A DNA stretch of 64,000 bases. Origin: Acidobacteriota bacterium. GTDB taxonomy: Bacteria; Acidobacteriota; Vicinamibacteria; Vicinamibacterales; CAVVIG01. Numbering within the stretch: the stretch's first letter is position 1; each line of letters begins with the position of its first letter. Below are positions 8,911 to 18,205 of this stretch, in pieces. The stretch lies in contig JADZED010000027.1 of assembly GCA_020850715.1 (NCBI GenBank), forward strand, positions 186,001-250,000. Reading direction: 5' to 3'. The notes under the pieces were generated by a model that was not told the origin of the DNA, ran no database searches, and saw nothing but the letters and a program-made list of their open reading frames with translations. The position numbers and the translations under genes were made by a program.

Positions 8911-11277
8911 GTGCAGCAGTTGAAACAGGGCGCGCTCGTGCGGGCTCGGGGCGCGAGGTGGCGGGTTGCCGACCTGCGCGAGTACGACGGGTGCCGGCTG
9001 GTGGCGCTCACCCCGGCAAGTCCGGCCACCGGCGGCGCCCTGCGCCGGTTCCTCGCGCCATTCGATCTCATCCAGCCGATCGAGCGCCGCGATCGCATCC
9101 GGCGGATCTCCGCCGGCCGCTGGCGCCGCGCATGCCGCGATCTGCTGGCGGCGCAGGCGCCGCCGGGCTCGCTGCGCGCCGCGCGGTCGGCGTCGATGGA
9201 CCTGCTCCCCTATCAGCTCGAGCCGGCGCTGGCCGTCTTGCGCGGCCTCGGCTGCCGCCTGTTGCTGGCCGACGACGTGGGGCTCGGGAAGACGGTTCAG
9301 GCCGCGCTGGTTGCGGCGGAACTGCGCGCGTGCGCCCTGGCCGATCGCATCCTCATCGTCGCGCCCGCCGGCCTGCGCGAACAGTGGGCTGCGGAACTGC
9401 GCGATCGGCTGTCGCTCGCCTCTGCAATCGTCGACGCGGCCGCGGTCCGCCGAAGCGCGGCGATGCTGCCGGCCGGGATCAATCCATGGTCCACCGAGGC
9501 GGTCGTCGTCTCGTCGATCGATTACGTGAAGAGGCCCGACGTGCTGGCCGCCGTACGCGCCTGCCGGTGGGATGTGCTGATCGTGGACGAGGCGCACTCG
9601 ATCGCGAACGACACCGATCGCCATGAGGCGATCGCCACGCTCGCCCGCCGGGCGCCCTACGTGCTGCTGATCACGGCGACGCCGCACAGCGGCGATCGGC
9701 GGGCGTTCGCCTCGCTGTGCAGCATCGGCCGGCTCGATGAGGATCGCCTGCTCGTGTTCCGCCGGACGCGGCAGGCTGTGGGCCTGCTCCAGCACCGGCG
9801 CGTGCGCAGGCTGCACATCGCGCCGAGCGAGGCCGAAGCGCGGATGCACGCGTTGCTCGCGCGCTTCGGCCGAACGGTCCGGCGAGAGCGGGGAGAACCG
9901 GCGGCGCTGGCGTTCGCGGTGCTGCAGCGCCGCGCCTGTTCGAGCGCCCGGTCGCTCGCCCTGTCGGTGGCCAGGCGGCTCGCGGCGCTCGCCGCCGGGG
10001 ATGCCGCAGCCGACGTTCCGTGTCAGTTCGCCCTGCCGCTGAACGACGACGCCGGCGATCTGGACCAGACCGATCAGCCGCCGCCCTGGAGCGAGGCGCT
10101 GGCGTTTGCGGATTCGCATCGCGAGCGGCGATTGCTCGAGGGCCTTCACGAGGCCGCCCTGGCGGCCGCCTCGTCGGGCGAAACCAAGGCCCTCGCGCTC
10201 GTGCGCCTCCTGCGCCGGATCCGCGAGCCCGCCGTGGTGTTCACCGAATACCGCGACACGCTGCTGCATCTGCGCGACCGTCTGGTGCCGCGCCCGATGG
10301 TGCTCCACGGCGGCCTGGATCGGGCGGAGCGATCGGCCGTCCTGGCCGCGTTCACTTCCGGAGAATGCCCGGTGCTGCTGGCAACGGATGCCGCGGGCGA
10401 AGGGCTCAACCTGCACGCGCGCTGCCGGCTGGTCGTCAACTTCGAGCTCCCGTGGAACCCGGTCCGCCTCGAGCAGCGCATCGGGCGGGTCGACCGGATC
10501 GGACAGCGCCGGCCGGTGCACGCGATCCACCTGATCGCGAAGCACACGAGCGAGGCGTCGATGCTGCGACGGCTCAGGGCGCGCGTCGACGCCGCCCGCG
10601 ATCAGATCGATGCGCCCGATCCCCTGGGCGGCGAGACGGGGCGCTCGCCGCGCGGCGAACCGGAAGGCTGCACGGCCGTCGCGCTCGCGAGCCACGCACG
10701 CGCGGAGGCGGCGCGGCTCGCCGGGCTTCGGCCCCACGGGCGCCTGGCGGCGGCAGGCGCCGAGCCCGACCGTCCGTGGCTGCTGCGCACGCGGCGGCGC
10801 CGGACCCGCGTGCTGCTCGGCAGGCGAACCCTGTGGCTCTTCGTCGTCTCGCAGCAGGACGGCTGCGGGATCCAGCTGGCGTCGACGATCGTGCCGCTCG
10901 CGCTTCCCCTCCCTCCGGCGCGCGCCTCTGGCGGACGGCCCCGGGAGATGGCGCCCGCGCTCGACGCCGTGCGCGCGTGCCTGTCGCCGCATGCGCATGC
11001 CGCGACGGACGGCTGGCGGGCGGAGGCGCTCGCCGTCGCGCGCGCGTTCGGTGCGGCCCGGCTGCGGCGCGAGCGCGCGATCGCCACGACGGCGCCGCGT
11101 CCGCACGGGATGAACGTCCAGCGCGGCCTGTTCGACAGAAGGGCCGACCAGGCGGCGGAGCACGCACGGAACGCCCGGATCGAGGAAGCCGCCGAATCCG
11201 CCCGGCGGATCGCGCTCGCCGAGCGGCGGCTTGCCGGCGCCTGCTCGGTGCGTCTCGCGCTGGTGCTCACGCCGTAG
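8911..11277 (+). CDS. SNF2-family DNA helicase/translocase (DrmD-like)
   Basis: 788 residues from a GTG at 8911. An upstream in-frame ATG at 8842 would add 23 residues that do not look like protein, so the GTG, just before QQLKQGALVRARGARW, is preferred. Superfamily 2 motifs are clear: P-loop ADDVGLGKT (Lys127), DEAH at about 226-229, TATPHSGD (motif III), LATDAAGEGLN (motif V) and QRIGRVDRIGQ (motif VI, about 523-532). The C-terminal 200 residues are Arg-rich and unassigned. A SNF2 helicase directly followed by an N6-adenine methylase is the drmD-drmMI arrangement of class 1 DISARM, but drmA, drmB and drmC are absent. A role in phage defence is inference. Confidence 0.85.
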   Translation: MQQLKQGALVRARGARWRVADLREYDGCRLVALTPASPATGGALRRFLAPFDLIQPIERRDRIRRISAGRWRRACRDLLAAQAPPGSLRAARSASMDLLPYQLEPALAVLRGLGCRLLLADDVGLGKTVQAALVAAELRACALADRILIVAPAGLREQWAAELRDRLSLASAIVDAAAVRRSAAMLPAGINPWSTEAVVVSSIDYVKRPDVLAAVRACRWDVLIVDEAHSIANDTDRHEAIATLARRAPYVLLITATPHSGDRRAFASLCSIGRLDEDRLLVFRRTRQAVGLLQHRRVRRLHIAPSEAEARMHALLARFGRTVRRERGEPAALAFAVLQRRACSSARSLALSVARRLAALAAGDAAADVPCQFALPLNDDAGDLDQTDQPPPWSEALAFADSHRERRLLEGLHEAALAAASSGETKALALVRLLRRIREPAVVFTEYRDTLLHLRDRLVPRPMVLHGGLDRAERSAVLAAFTSGECPVLLATDAAGEGLNLHARCRLVVNFELPWNPVRLEQRIGRVDRIGQRRPVHAIHLIAKHTSEASMLRRLRARVDAARDQIDAPDPLGGETGRSPRGEPEGCTAVALASHARAEAARLAGLRPHGRLAAAGAEPDRPWLLRTRRRRTRVLLGRRTLWLFVVSQQDGCGIQLASTIVPLALPLPPARASGGRPREMAPALDAVRACLSPHAHAATDGWRAEALAVARAFGAARLRRERAIATTAPRPHGMNVQRGLFDRRADQAAEHARNARIEEAAESARRIALAERRLAGACSVRLALVLTP

Positions 11278-11292
11278 CGGCGCGGGATTCGC

Positions 11293-14200
11293 ATGGTGCA
11301 CGGCTTCGGCGGCGGTCTTCTCTCCGAGCGCTTCCTGGAACGGCGGCTTGCCGCCCAACAGGCGGACGCTCACGACGCGGAACGGCTGGCGCGCGGCCGA
11401 CTGGCGCTGCGCGCGTGGCACGACAGAAGCCGGCAGTCGCTCGGCCCCGCATCGGGTCTGCGGGCGATGCTCGAAATCGGCGCGATTCCGCTCGCCGCCT
11501 GCCTCGGCTTCGAGGAGGTCCACGCGATCGTGCCGCTGAAGAGCGCTCTCGCGGCCGTCGCGGCCGGCGATCGATCGCGCGTTACGCTGATCGTCGCCGG
11601 CTGGGGCGATCGCCTGGACGCCTTCTGGGCGGACGCCGTCGGCGAAGCGCTCAGGCGCGCGACGTCCTGGTGCCTGCTCTTCAACGGCACGCACCTCCGC
11701 CTCGTGAGCGCCGGGCGCACGTATTCACGCCGCCACGCCGAGGTCGATCTCGGCGCGGCCACGGACGATCCGGCCGCCTTCCGCGCGCTCTGGCTCGTCA
11801 TGCGCGCCGATGCCTTCGCCGATCCGCCGCGGCTGGAGGTCTTGGTCGCCGAGTCGGATCGTCAGGCGGCCGGCGTGTCGCGCTCGCTGCGCGCCGGCGT
11901 CTTCGACGCCTCGCGCGAGCTGACGGCGGCGCTCTGCGACGCGCCCGGCCGGCGCGGCGCCGCCGCGCGGCCGGCGGCGGCGTTCGAACAGGCGCTCACG
12001 ATCGTCTATCGCGTGCTGTTCCTGCTCTTCGCGGAAGCGCGGGGGCTGGTTCCGGTCTGGAACCGCGTGTACCGCGACAGCTACAGCATCGACGCGATGT
12101 GCGATGCGGCGGCGCGCTCGAAGGACGCGGCGGGATCCTGGGATACGCTGCGCGCGATCGGCCGCCTCGCCCACGCCGGCTGCCGCGCCGGCGACCTCCG
12201 CGTCACGCCGTTCAACGGGCGGCTGTTCGCGCCAGGACGGACCCCGCTCGCCGAGCGGAACGGCCTGGACGATGCCGCCGCCATGCGGGCGGTGCTGGCA
12301 GTTGCGACGCAGCGCGCCGCCGATGGCGCCGCGCGCGAGCGGATCTCGTACCGCGATCTCGGCGTGGAGCAGCTCGGCGCGATCTACGAGACGCTGCTCG
12401 ATTACACACCGACGGTCGATCGGGCCTCCTCCGGCAGGCCGTGCGTCCGTCTCGTCGGCGGCTCCGGCGTGCGCAAGGAGACCGGCACGTTCTACACGCC
12501 GCGGCCGCTGGCCGAGTACCTGGTGCGGCGGACGCTGGCGCCGCTCACCTGCGACGCGCCGCCCGATCGCATCCTCGCCCTCCGCATCGTCGATCCGGCC
12601 GTGGGCAGCGGCGCGTTCCTCGTCGCGGCATGCCGGTTCCTTGCGGGCGCGTACGAAGCCGCGATGCTGCGCGACGGCGGCTGCCGCCCGGAGGACTTCG
12701 ACGAGGTCGAGCGCGCGCGAATCAGACGGCTGATCGCCGAGCGCTGTCTGTACGGCGTCGATCTGAACCCGATGGCGGTGCAGCTCGCCCGCCTGTCTCT
12801 GTGGCTCGCGACGCTCGCGGCGGATCGGCCGCTCACCTTCCTCGATCACCGGCTGCGGACCGGCGACAGCCTGCTCGGGGCGTGGGTCGCGAACCTGCGG
12901 CAGCCGCCCGCGCCCCGCCGGCGGCCGGCGCAGCCCGCGACGCTGCCGCTCTTCGACGAACGCGAGCTGCAGGATCTGATCGGCTCGGTTCTGCCGCTGC
13001 GCGTCCGGCTCGAATCCATCCCGGACGACAGCGTCGATCAGGTGCACGCCAAGGAGCGGATGCTCGCCGCGATGCAGGCGGAGGGCAGCACGCTGTCGAA
13101 GTGGAAGCGCGTGGCGGATCTCTGGTGCAGCGCCTGGTTCGCGCCGGCCGCGACGCTGCCCCCTGCGGTGTACCCGCCGCTCGCCGATGCCGCGCTGACC
13201 GGACATGGCGCGCTCTCTCCGCGCAGCCGCGAGCGCTATCTGGCGGCGGCGGCGGAGATCGCAGGGCGGCGGCAGTTCTTCCACTGGGAGCTGGAGTTCG
13301 CGGAGGCGTTCTTCGATGGGGACGGCCGCCGGCGCCCCGACGGCGGTTTCGACGCCGTGATCGGCAATCCGCCGTGGGACATGGTGCGCGCGGACGCCGC
13401 GCCGGCCGGGTCGCCGCCGCCCGCAGGCGCCGACGCGCGGTCCGGCGCCAGGCTCGACGCATCGTCGGTGGTCCGCTTCACGCGGGACACCGGCGTGTAC
13501 GCCTCGCAGTCGGATGGCCACGTCAACCGCTATCAGATGTTTCTCGAGCGCGCGATGGATCTGGCGCGCGCCGGCGGGCGCATCGGCCTGGTGCTGCCGG
13601 CCGGGCTGGCGATCGATCGCGGCAGTGCGCGGCTCCGGCACCGCCTGCTCTCGACCTGCCGCGTGGACGGCCTCGTCGGATTCGACAACCGGGCCGGCGC
13701 GTTCCCGATTCACCGCAGCGTCCGCTTCGTCGCGGCGACGGCGACCGTCGGGGCGGCGTCGGATGAGATCCCGTGCCGATTCGGCGACGCCGATCTGGCG
13801 GCGCTCGAGACGGCCGATGCCGGCGCGGCCGCCTGGTTCCCGCTTCGGCTGTCGCCCGCGCTCCTGCAGCGGATCTCCGGCGACGATCTCACGATTCCAT
13901 GGTTGACCCGCCCGCTCGACCTCGCGATCGTCGAGCGCGCGGCTTCGCTGTTCGCGCCGCTGGGCCATGCCGGCGGATGGCACGCGCGGTTCGGCCGGGA
14001 GCTCAATGCGACCGGCGATCGCGGGGCGTTCGTGGCGCCCGGACGCGGGCTGCCGATCGTCGAGGGCAGGCAGATCGAACCGTTCCGCGCGCATGTCGCC
14101 GGGGCGCGGCACGGCATCGAGGCGGCGGAGGCGGCGCGGCGGCTGCGCGATCGGCGCTTCGAGACCGCACGGCTCGCGTACCGCGATGTCGCGAGCCCGA

Positions 14201-14637
14201 CCAACCGCCTCACGCTGATTGCGGCAGTGCTGCCGGCCGGCTGCGTCTCGACCCACACCGTGTTCTGCCTGCGCACGAGGCTCCCGATGGTGGCACAGCA
14301 CCTGCTGTGCGGCCTGTTCAACAGCTTCGTCGTCAACTACCTGGTGCGGCTGCGGGTGTCGACGCACGTGACGACGGCGGTTGCCGAATCGCTGCCGATC
14401 CCGCGGCCCGATCGCTCGCCGCGCCTCTGCCGCCGGATTGCGGCGATTGCGCGCGGGCTCGCGCGTCGCGCCGATGCGATGGCGGCGGCCGCGCTCCAGG
14501 CGGCGGTCGCCCGCCTCTACGCGCTCACGAGGGAAGAGTTCGCGCGCGTGCTGGAGACCTTTCCCCTCGTCGCCGCCGTCGAGCGCGAGGCGGCGATGCG
14601 GGCGTTCGTGTCGGAGGAGGAGGCGGCAGGGCGGTGA
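11293..14637 (+). CDS. Eco57I-like adenine-specific DNA methylase with target-recognition domain
   Basis: 1114 residues. The N-terminal part (about 1-190) contains WCLLFNGTHLRLVSAGRTY, similar to the nuclease-like N-termini of type IIG and type I R proteins, though no complete PD-(D/E)XK triad is obvious. The methylase core has TGTFYTPRPLAEYLVRR, motif I VDPAVGSGAFLVAA (Asp434), LYGVDLNPMAVQLA and catalytic NPPWD at 692-696. The C-terminus (about 890-1075) looks like a TaqI-type target-recognition domain (GRQIEPF, NSFVVNYLVRLRV, ESLPIPRP). It begins 15 bases after the helicase stop, so the two are one operon. Probably N6-adenine modification. Whether it also cuts DNA is unknown. Confidence 0.85.
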   Translation: MVHGFGGGLLSERFLERRLAAQQADAHDAERLARGRLALRAWHDRSRQSLGPASGLRAMLEIGAIPLAACLGFEEVHAIVPLKSALAAVAAGDRSRVTLIVAGWGDRLDAFWADAVGEALRRATSWCLLFNGTHLRLVSAGRTYSRRHAEVDLGAATDDPAAFRALWLVMRADAFADPPRLEVLVAESDRQAAGVSRSLRAGVFDASRELTAALCDAPGRRGAAARPAAAFEQALTIVYRVLFLLFAEARGLVPVWNRVYRDSYSIDAMCDAAARSKDAAGSWDTLRAIGRLAHAGCRAGDLRVTPFNGRLFAPGRTPLAERNGLDDAAAMRAVLAVATQRAADGAARERISYRDLGVEQLGAIYETLLDYTPTVDRASSGRPCVRLVGGSGVRKETGTFYTPRPLAEYLVRRTLAPLTCDAPPDRILALRIVDPAVGSGAFLVAACRFLAGAYEAAMLRDGGCRPEDFDEVERARIRRLIAERCLYGVDLNPMAVQLARLSLWLATLAADRPLTFLDHRLRTGDSLLGAWVANLRQPPAPRRRPAQPATLPLFDERELQDLIGSVLPLRVRLESIPDDSVDQVHAKERMLAAMQAEGSTLSKWKRVADLWCSAWFAPAATLPPAVYPPLADAALTGHGALSPRSRERYLAAAAEIAGRRQFFHWELEFAEAFFDGDGRRRPDGGFDAVIGNPPWDMVRADAAPAGSPPPAGADARSGARLDASSVVRFTRDTGVYASQSDGHVNRYQMFLERAMDLARAGGRIGLVLPAGLAIDRGSARLRHRLLSTCRVDGLVGFDNRAGAFPIHRSVRFVAATATVGAASDEIPCRFGDADLAALETADAGAAAWFPLRLSPALLQRISGDDLTIPWLTRPLDLAIVERAASLFAPLGHAGGWHARFGRELNATGDRGAFVAPGRGLPIVEGRQIEPFRAHVAGARHGIEAAEAARRLRDRRFETARLAYRDVASPTNRLTLIAAVLPAGCVSTHTVFCLRTRLPMVAQHLLCGLFNSFVVNYLVRLRVSTHVTTAVAESLPIPRPDRSPRLCRRIAAIARGLARRADAMAAAALQAAVARLYALTREEFARVLETFPLVAAVEREAAMRAFVSEEEAAGR

Positions 14638-14703
14638 GCACGGGGCGCGGGCCGGCGACAAGAGATCAGAAGATGGGAGCGATGAGCGGGAGTTCAAGCG
14701 AAG

Positions 14704-14732
14704 GGAAGGAGCCTCTCCGGGTGGCTCCTTTC
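14704..14732 (+). terminator. Probable intrinsic terminator after the helicase-methylase pair
   Basis: A perfect 8-bp stem AAGGAGCC/GGCTCCTT with a 9-base loop, extendable by one wobble and one GC pair. It is followed by only three T residues, so termination may be weak. Lies about 67 bases after the stop at 14637. Confidence 0.5.
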
Positions 14733-14878
14733 GCTGAATGCCGATCCACGCGATCTGCCATCGGGCGCAGGTGGGGTACAGAAGATCCCCCAACAGCCCA
14801 GTCACAGTGAGGGCCGTTGCGGGTTCCGACGAGGGGGAGTCTTGGGCTGCTGAATGCCAACCCACATTCTACGCGTGG

Positions 14879-14884
14879 TATAGT
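14879..14884 (+). promoter_or_regulatory. Extended -10 box, candidate promoter for the methylase-nuclease pair
   Basis: TGG followed by TATAGT gives an extended -10 in an otherwise GC-rich stretch. No good -35 was found. It would give a leader of about 125 bases before the GTG at 15016. Confidence 0.35.
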
Positions 14885-15015
14885 CCAGGCGCTCGACCAC
14901 CAGATGTCGCTGTCCACATTGATCGTTGTGGGCAGACCGAAGCACGGGCAAGCTGGGGTACGGGTTCATGCGGCTCTTCCATCGGCCGAGGTGAGCGGCC
15001 TCTCAGGAATCAACC

Positions 15016-17178
15016 GTGAGCCTTGAAACTGATTTCGACCCCGTCTTTACAACTTTGCTGGCGCTGAAGGAGAAGCAGATCCAGCAGAATTACCGCCCGA
15101 TCATCGGCGTGCACAAGTGGTTCGCGCGGCGACCTGGCACGGTGTTCCGGAACCTGCTGCTCGCCGAGTTCAACGGGGCCGAGTCGCTCGACACGAGCTA
15201 CTGGCGGGCGCACCAGTTCAAGGGAGTCATCGCCGACCCATTCATGGGTGGAGGCACGCCCGTCTTCGAGGCAAATCGGCTGGGGTTCAGCGTCGTGGGC
15301 GTGGACGTCAACCCCGTAGCTTGCTGGGTCGTGCGGCAATCGCTGGGCGAACTCGACCTGCAGCAGTTTCGACACGTTGTAAAGCTAGTGGTCGACGACG
15401 TCGAGCCTGTTGTCGGGGACTTGTACCAGACGCGCTGTATTCATTGCCGCAGATCGGCGCCAGTGAAGTACTTCCTGTGGGTGAAGACCGAAACATGCCC
15501 TTCGTGTGGAACCAATAATGATCTGTTTCCCGGCTACCTTCTTGCGACGGACGACCGCCACCCGAAGTACGTCGTCGCATGCCCGCACTGCGGCGAGCTG
15601 AATGAATATGATCACCCGCCGCGCCAGTCAGCTCCAGGGCGCTGCCAAAGTTGTAAGGGCGCAGTCCAGGTGGAGGGAACCGTCAGGAACCAGCGGGTGC
15701 AGTGCCGGAACTGCCGGCGCGAATACCCATACCCCCAGCGGCGGCTCGTGCCGCGCCCTCCCACACACCGGCTCTGGGCTTTGGAGTACCACTGTCTCCA
15801 CTGCAAGCCCCGTCACCAGGGACGGTTTTTCAAGCGGCCCGACGAAGAAGACGCCGCACGCGTGCAGAGGGCGGTTGCGGCGCTCGCCAAGGCAACGTTG
15901 CCGATCCCCGAGGACGAGATCCCGAACGGCGATGAGACCGCGCGGCTTCATCGGTGGGGATATCACCGTTACCGGGAGATGTTCAACGAGCGCCAGCTCT
16001 TCGGACTCGGCACGCTCCTCGCTCGGATTCGACTGGTTCCCGACGTGCCGGCCCGCCATGCTCTGCTCACGGTCTTCTCCGACTTTCTGCGTTACCAGAA
16101 CATGCTGTGCCGCTATGACACGTACGCGCTGAAATGTCAGGACATCTTCAGCGTGCACGGCTTCCCGGTCGGACTCGTCCAGTGCGAGAACAGCCTGCTC
16201 GGGATCCCATACGTCGGTTCGGGGTCGTTCCGCCACTTCGTGGAGAAGTACGTGCGAGCGAAGGAGTACTGTCGGCGCCCCTTCGAGACGCGCCAGGACA
16301 CGGGACGCAAACAGGTGGTTCCGATCGCGGGAGAACGCATAGAGGCACGGCTCGTGCAGGAGTTCCCGCGCGCCGACGGACGGGAGGCCTGGTTGCTGTC
16401 GGCGCCCGCCGTGCAGGCCTCGCTTCCGCTAGAGTCGCTGGACGGAGTCTTCACCGACCCGCCGTACTTCGACAACGTTCAGTACGCGGAGCTCATGGAT
16501 TTCTGCTTCGTATGGCTGCGGCTCGCGCTGGCGGACGAGTTCGCCGAGTTCCGCCAGGACACGACCAGAAACGAGCATGAACTCACGGGGAACCAGACGC
16601 TGGGCCGCGGCCTGGAACATTTCACCGCTGGCCTGTCCGCTGTTTTCCGGCACTACGCGGCGGCGCTGAAGCCCTACGCGCCGTTCGTGTTCACGTACCA
16701 CCACAACGATCCGGCCGTGTACGCGCCGCTCGTTGTTGCCATTCTCGACGCAGGCCTGGACTGCACGGCGACTCTGCCCGTGGCCGCCGAGATGAGCGCG
16801 TCGCTCCATATCGCCGGCACGGGATCATCGATTCTCGATTCGGTGTTCGTGTGCCGCCGCACCCCCGTGAAGGCGCGCGAGGAAGACGTCGCCGCATGGC
16901 TCGCTGCGGACGCGGAAGCCATGCGGAAGGCCGGCGTCCGTGTGATGGCGGGCGACGTCCGCTGTCTCGCGGCTGGCCACATCGCCCGGCTCGCCATCAA
17001 CCGTTTGCGTCCGGAGTGGGACGCCGGGATGGAGCTCTCTGCGCGCCTGGCGCGCGCTCGCGGCTGTTTGGAAAGATTGTCAAGAGAGCTCCGCGTCCAG
17101 GACCTCATCTCGCGCGTCTGGGCCGCTGCCGCACAGGGTCCGCATCCGAAGGAAACGCCAGTTGCCGCGACCCTTTGA
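15016..17178 (+). CDS. DNA methylase with DPPY motif and multiple zinc-ribbon CxxC pairs
   Basis: 720 residues from a GTG at 15016 with CAGGA seven bases upstream. The N-terminus (HKWFARRPGTVFRNLLLAEF) resembles DUF1156-type methylases. Motif I is ADPFMGGGTPVFEA (Asp74) and motif IV is TDPPYFDNVQYAELMDF (Asp481). Between them lie at least five CxxC knuckles (CIHC, CPSC, CPHC, CQSC, CRNC, CLHC), suggesting two or three zinc ribbons that could contact DNA. Probably an N4-cytosine or N6-adenine methylase. It overlaps the next gene by 17 bases and is clearly lower in GC than genes outside the island, a sign of transfer. With the overlapping nuclease-like protein it forms a candidate restriction-modification pair. 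Confidence 0.85.
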   Translation: MSLETDFDPVFTTLLALKEKQIQQNYRPIIGVHKWFARRPGTVFRNLLLAEFNGAESLDTSYWRAHQFKGVIADPFMGGGTPVFEANRLGFSVVGVDVNPVACWVVRQSLGELDLQQFRHVVKLVVDDVEPVVGDLYQTRCIHCRRSAPVKYFLWVKTETCPSCGTNNDLFPGYLLATDDRHPKYVVACPHCGELNEYDHPPRQSAPGRCQSCKGAVQVEGTVRNQRVQCRNCRREYPYPQRRLVPRPPTHRLWALEYHCLHCKPRHQGRFFKRPDEEDAARVQRAVAALAKATLPIPEDEIPNGDETARLHRWGYHRYREMFNERQLFGLGTLLARIRLVPDVPARHALLTVFSDFLRYQNMLCRYDTYALKCQDIFSVHGFPVGLVQCENSLLGIPYVGSGSFRHFVEKYVRAKEYCRRPFETRQDTGRKQVVPIAGERIEARLVQEFPRADGREAWLLSAPAVQASLPLESLDGVFTDPPYFDNVQYAELMDFCFVWLRLALADEFAEFRQDTTRNEHELTGNQTLGRGLEHFTAGLSAVFRHYAAALKPYAPFVFTYHHNDPAVYAPLVVAILDAGLDCTATLPVAAEMSASLHIAGTGSSILDSVFVCRRTPVKAREEDVAAWLAADAEAMRKAGVRVMAGDVRCLAAGHIARLAINRLRPEWDAGMELSARLARARGCLERLSRELRVQDLISRVWAAAAQGPHPKETPVAATL

Positions 17179-18205
17179 GATCGGCTTCGACGATTTGCAG
17201 GTCCGCGTCGACGAGATGGTCGACGCCACGTTCGCCGACCTCCAGTCCCAGTTTCTCGTCCTTCCTCGAGGCGACCACTTCGTCGACTACGCCGACTTTC
17301 AGTCGGCGTACGAGATGTTGAAGCGCCATACGGACGCTTTCGGCGCGTTTACGGCGGACAGGATCTGGAATGCGCTGCGCGAGGACGCCCTCGCGTTCCT
17401 CGTGGTGAGGACTATTCTCGGCCTCTCACCGCCCGAGTGGGCGGACCTGGCCCGATCGGATCTCGGCGTGGAAGTGCCGCAGAACATGGCACGCGATCTC
17501 GACGTCCGCTGCCGTCATGAGCGCGAGGTTTTTGCCCGCCTCACGCGCCCACGGAACGGCTTGGCGCTCGATCGCGCAGAGGCACTGGTCGCCATCGCGG
17601 TGGATTACATTTCACGCGGGGCGCCGGCTGGGGCGGCGGATACCGTGCACCGACTCGCGAAGATCGATACCGCTGACGGACTTGTGTCGCTCCGGCATGC
17701 GGCGTCCGAGCATGTGCCCTACGCCGTATTGCTGTACGAGCGGTATCTCGGCCGGCCGTTCGCAAGCCACCGCGACTCGGTCTCAGAGTTGGTTGGCGAC
17801 GTGATGGAGAGCGCGGTCGAAGAACGGCTGCACCGCGCCAGGATCACGTTCAGAAAGACGAAGCGCGCGGAGCGGATCCCCGGCTTCGAGCAAGCACCAG
17901 ACTTTCTCGTCCCGACGGAGCTCGCCGCGGCCGCCGTGATTGAAGCGAAGATCACCGGCGATGACGGCACAGCCCGTGACAAGGTGACGCGCATTGAAAA
18001 ACTCGCAGCCATTCGGGACGAACGGCTGCGAGCGGGCCAGTCGTCATTCGAGGTGATCGCGTGCATTGACGGAAGGGGATTCGGTGTCCGTCGCGAAGAT
18101 ATGCGCCGTATGCTCCTCCGGACAGATGGGAAGGTCTTCACACTGGCCACGCTCGACCAGCTGATCCCGCATACTCGCTTGCGCGAGTTTCTGCCGATCG
18201 GATAG
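17162..18205 (+). CDS. PD-(D/E)XK nuclease-like protein, candidate restriction endonuclease
   Basis: 347 residues from a TTG at 17162, with AAGGAAA about seven bases upstream; the start overlaps the methylase stop by 17 bases. The family is not recognised as a whole. The C-terminal third shows a PD-(D/E)XK-like pattern: Pro246-Asp247 in QAPDFLVPTE, then Glu261-Ala-Lys263 in VIEAKITGDD. A helical segment (DSVSELVGDVMESAVEERL) precedes it, as in many restriction enzymes. The N-terminal two thirds are mainly helical and could read DNA or mediate oligomerisation. The overlap with a DNA methylase is the main argument for a restriction role. Confidence 0.7.
   Translation: MPRPFEIGFDDLQVRVDEMVDATFADLQSQFLVLPRGDHFVDYADFQSAYEMLKRHTDAFGAFTADRIWNALREDALAFLVVRTILGLSPPEWADLARSDLGVEVPQNMARDLDVRCRHEREVFARLTRPRNGLALDRAEALVAIAVDYISRGAPAGAADTVHRLAKIDTADGLVSLRHAASEHVPYAVLLYERYLGRPFASHRDSVSELVGDVMESAVEERLHRARITFRKTKRAERIPGFEQAPDFLVPTELAAAAVIEAKITGDDGTARDKVTRIEKLAAIRDERLRAGQSSFEVIACIDGRGFGVRREDMRRMLLRTDGKVFTLATLDQLIPHTRLREFLPIG

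Larger units (their letters stand above)
14638..15015. other. Intergenic break inside the DNA-modification island
   Basis: 378 bases without a convincing gene. Holds a terminator-like hairpin (14704-14732) soon after the methylase stop and an extended -10 box (14879-14884), so the island is probably two transcription units. Base composition falls noticeably from here to about 18205. Confidence 0.55.

Noticed and set aside
8284-14865. Minus-strand open frames over 1000 codons long opposite the helicase and methylase genes
   Set aside because: Arg/Pro/His-rich composition with no domain; typical antisense shadows in very GC-rich DNA. The plus-strand frames carry all catalytic motifs.
14738-15019. 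93-codon open frame between the two methylase genes
   Set aside because: Composition not protein-like, no ribosome site, and it overlaps the GTG start of the next gene.
8911-18205. Complete DISARM system
   Set aside because: No DUF1998 protein, second helicase or phospholipase-D gene is present; only the helicase-methylase part resembles it.
8911-18205. One four-gene defence system
   Set aside because: A terminator-like hairpin, a 378-bp gap and a composition change separate the two pairs; joint function is not shown.
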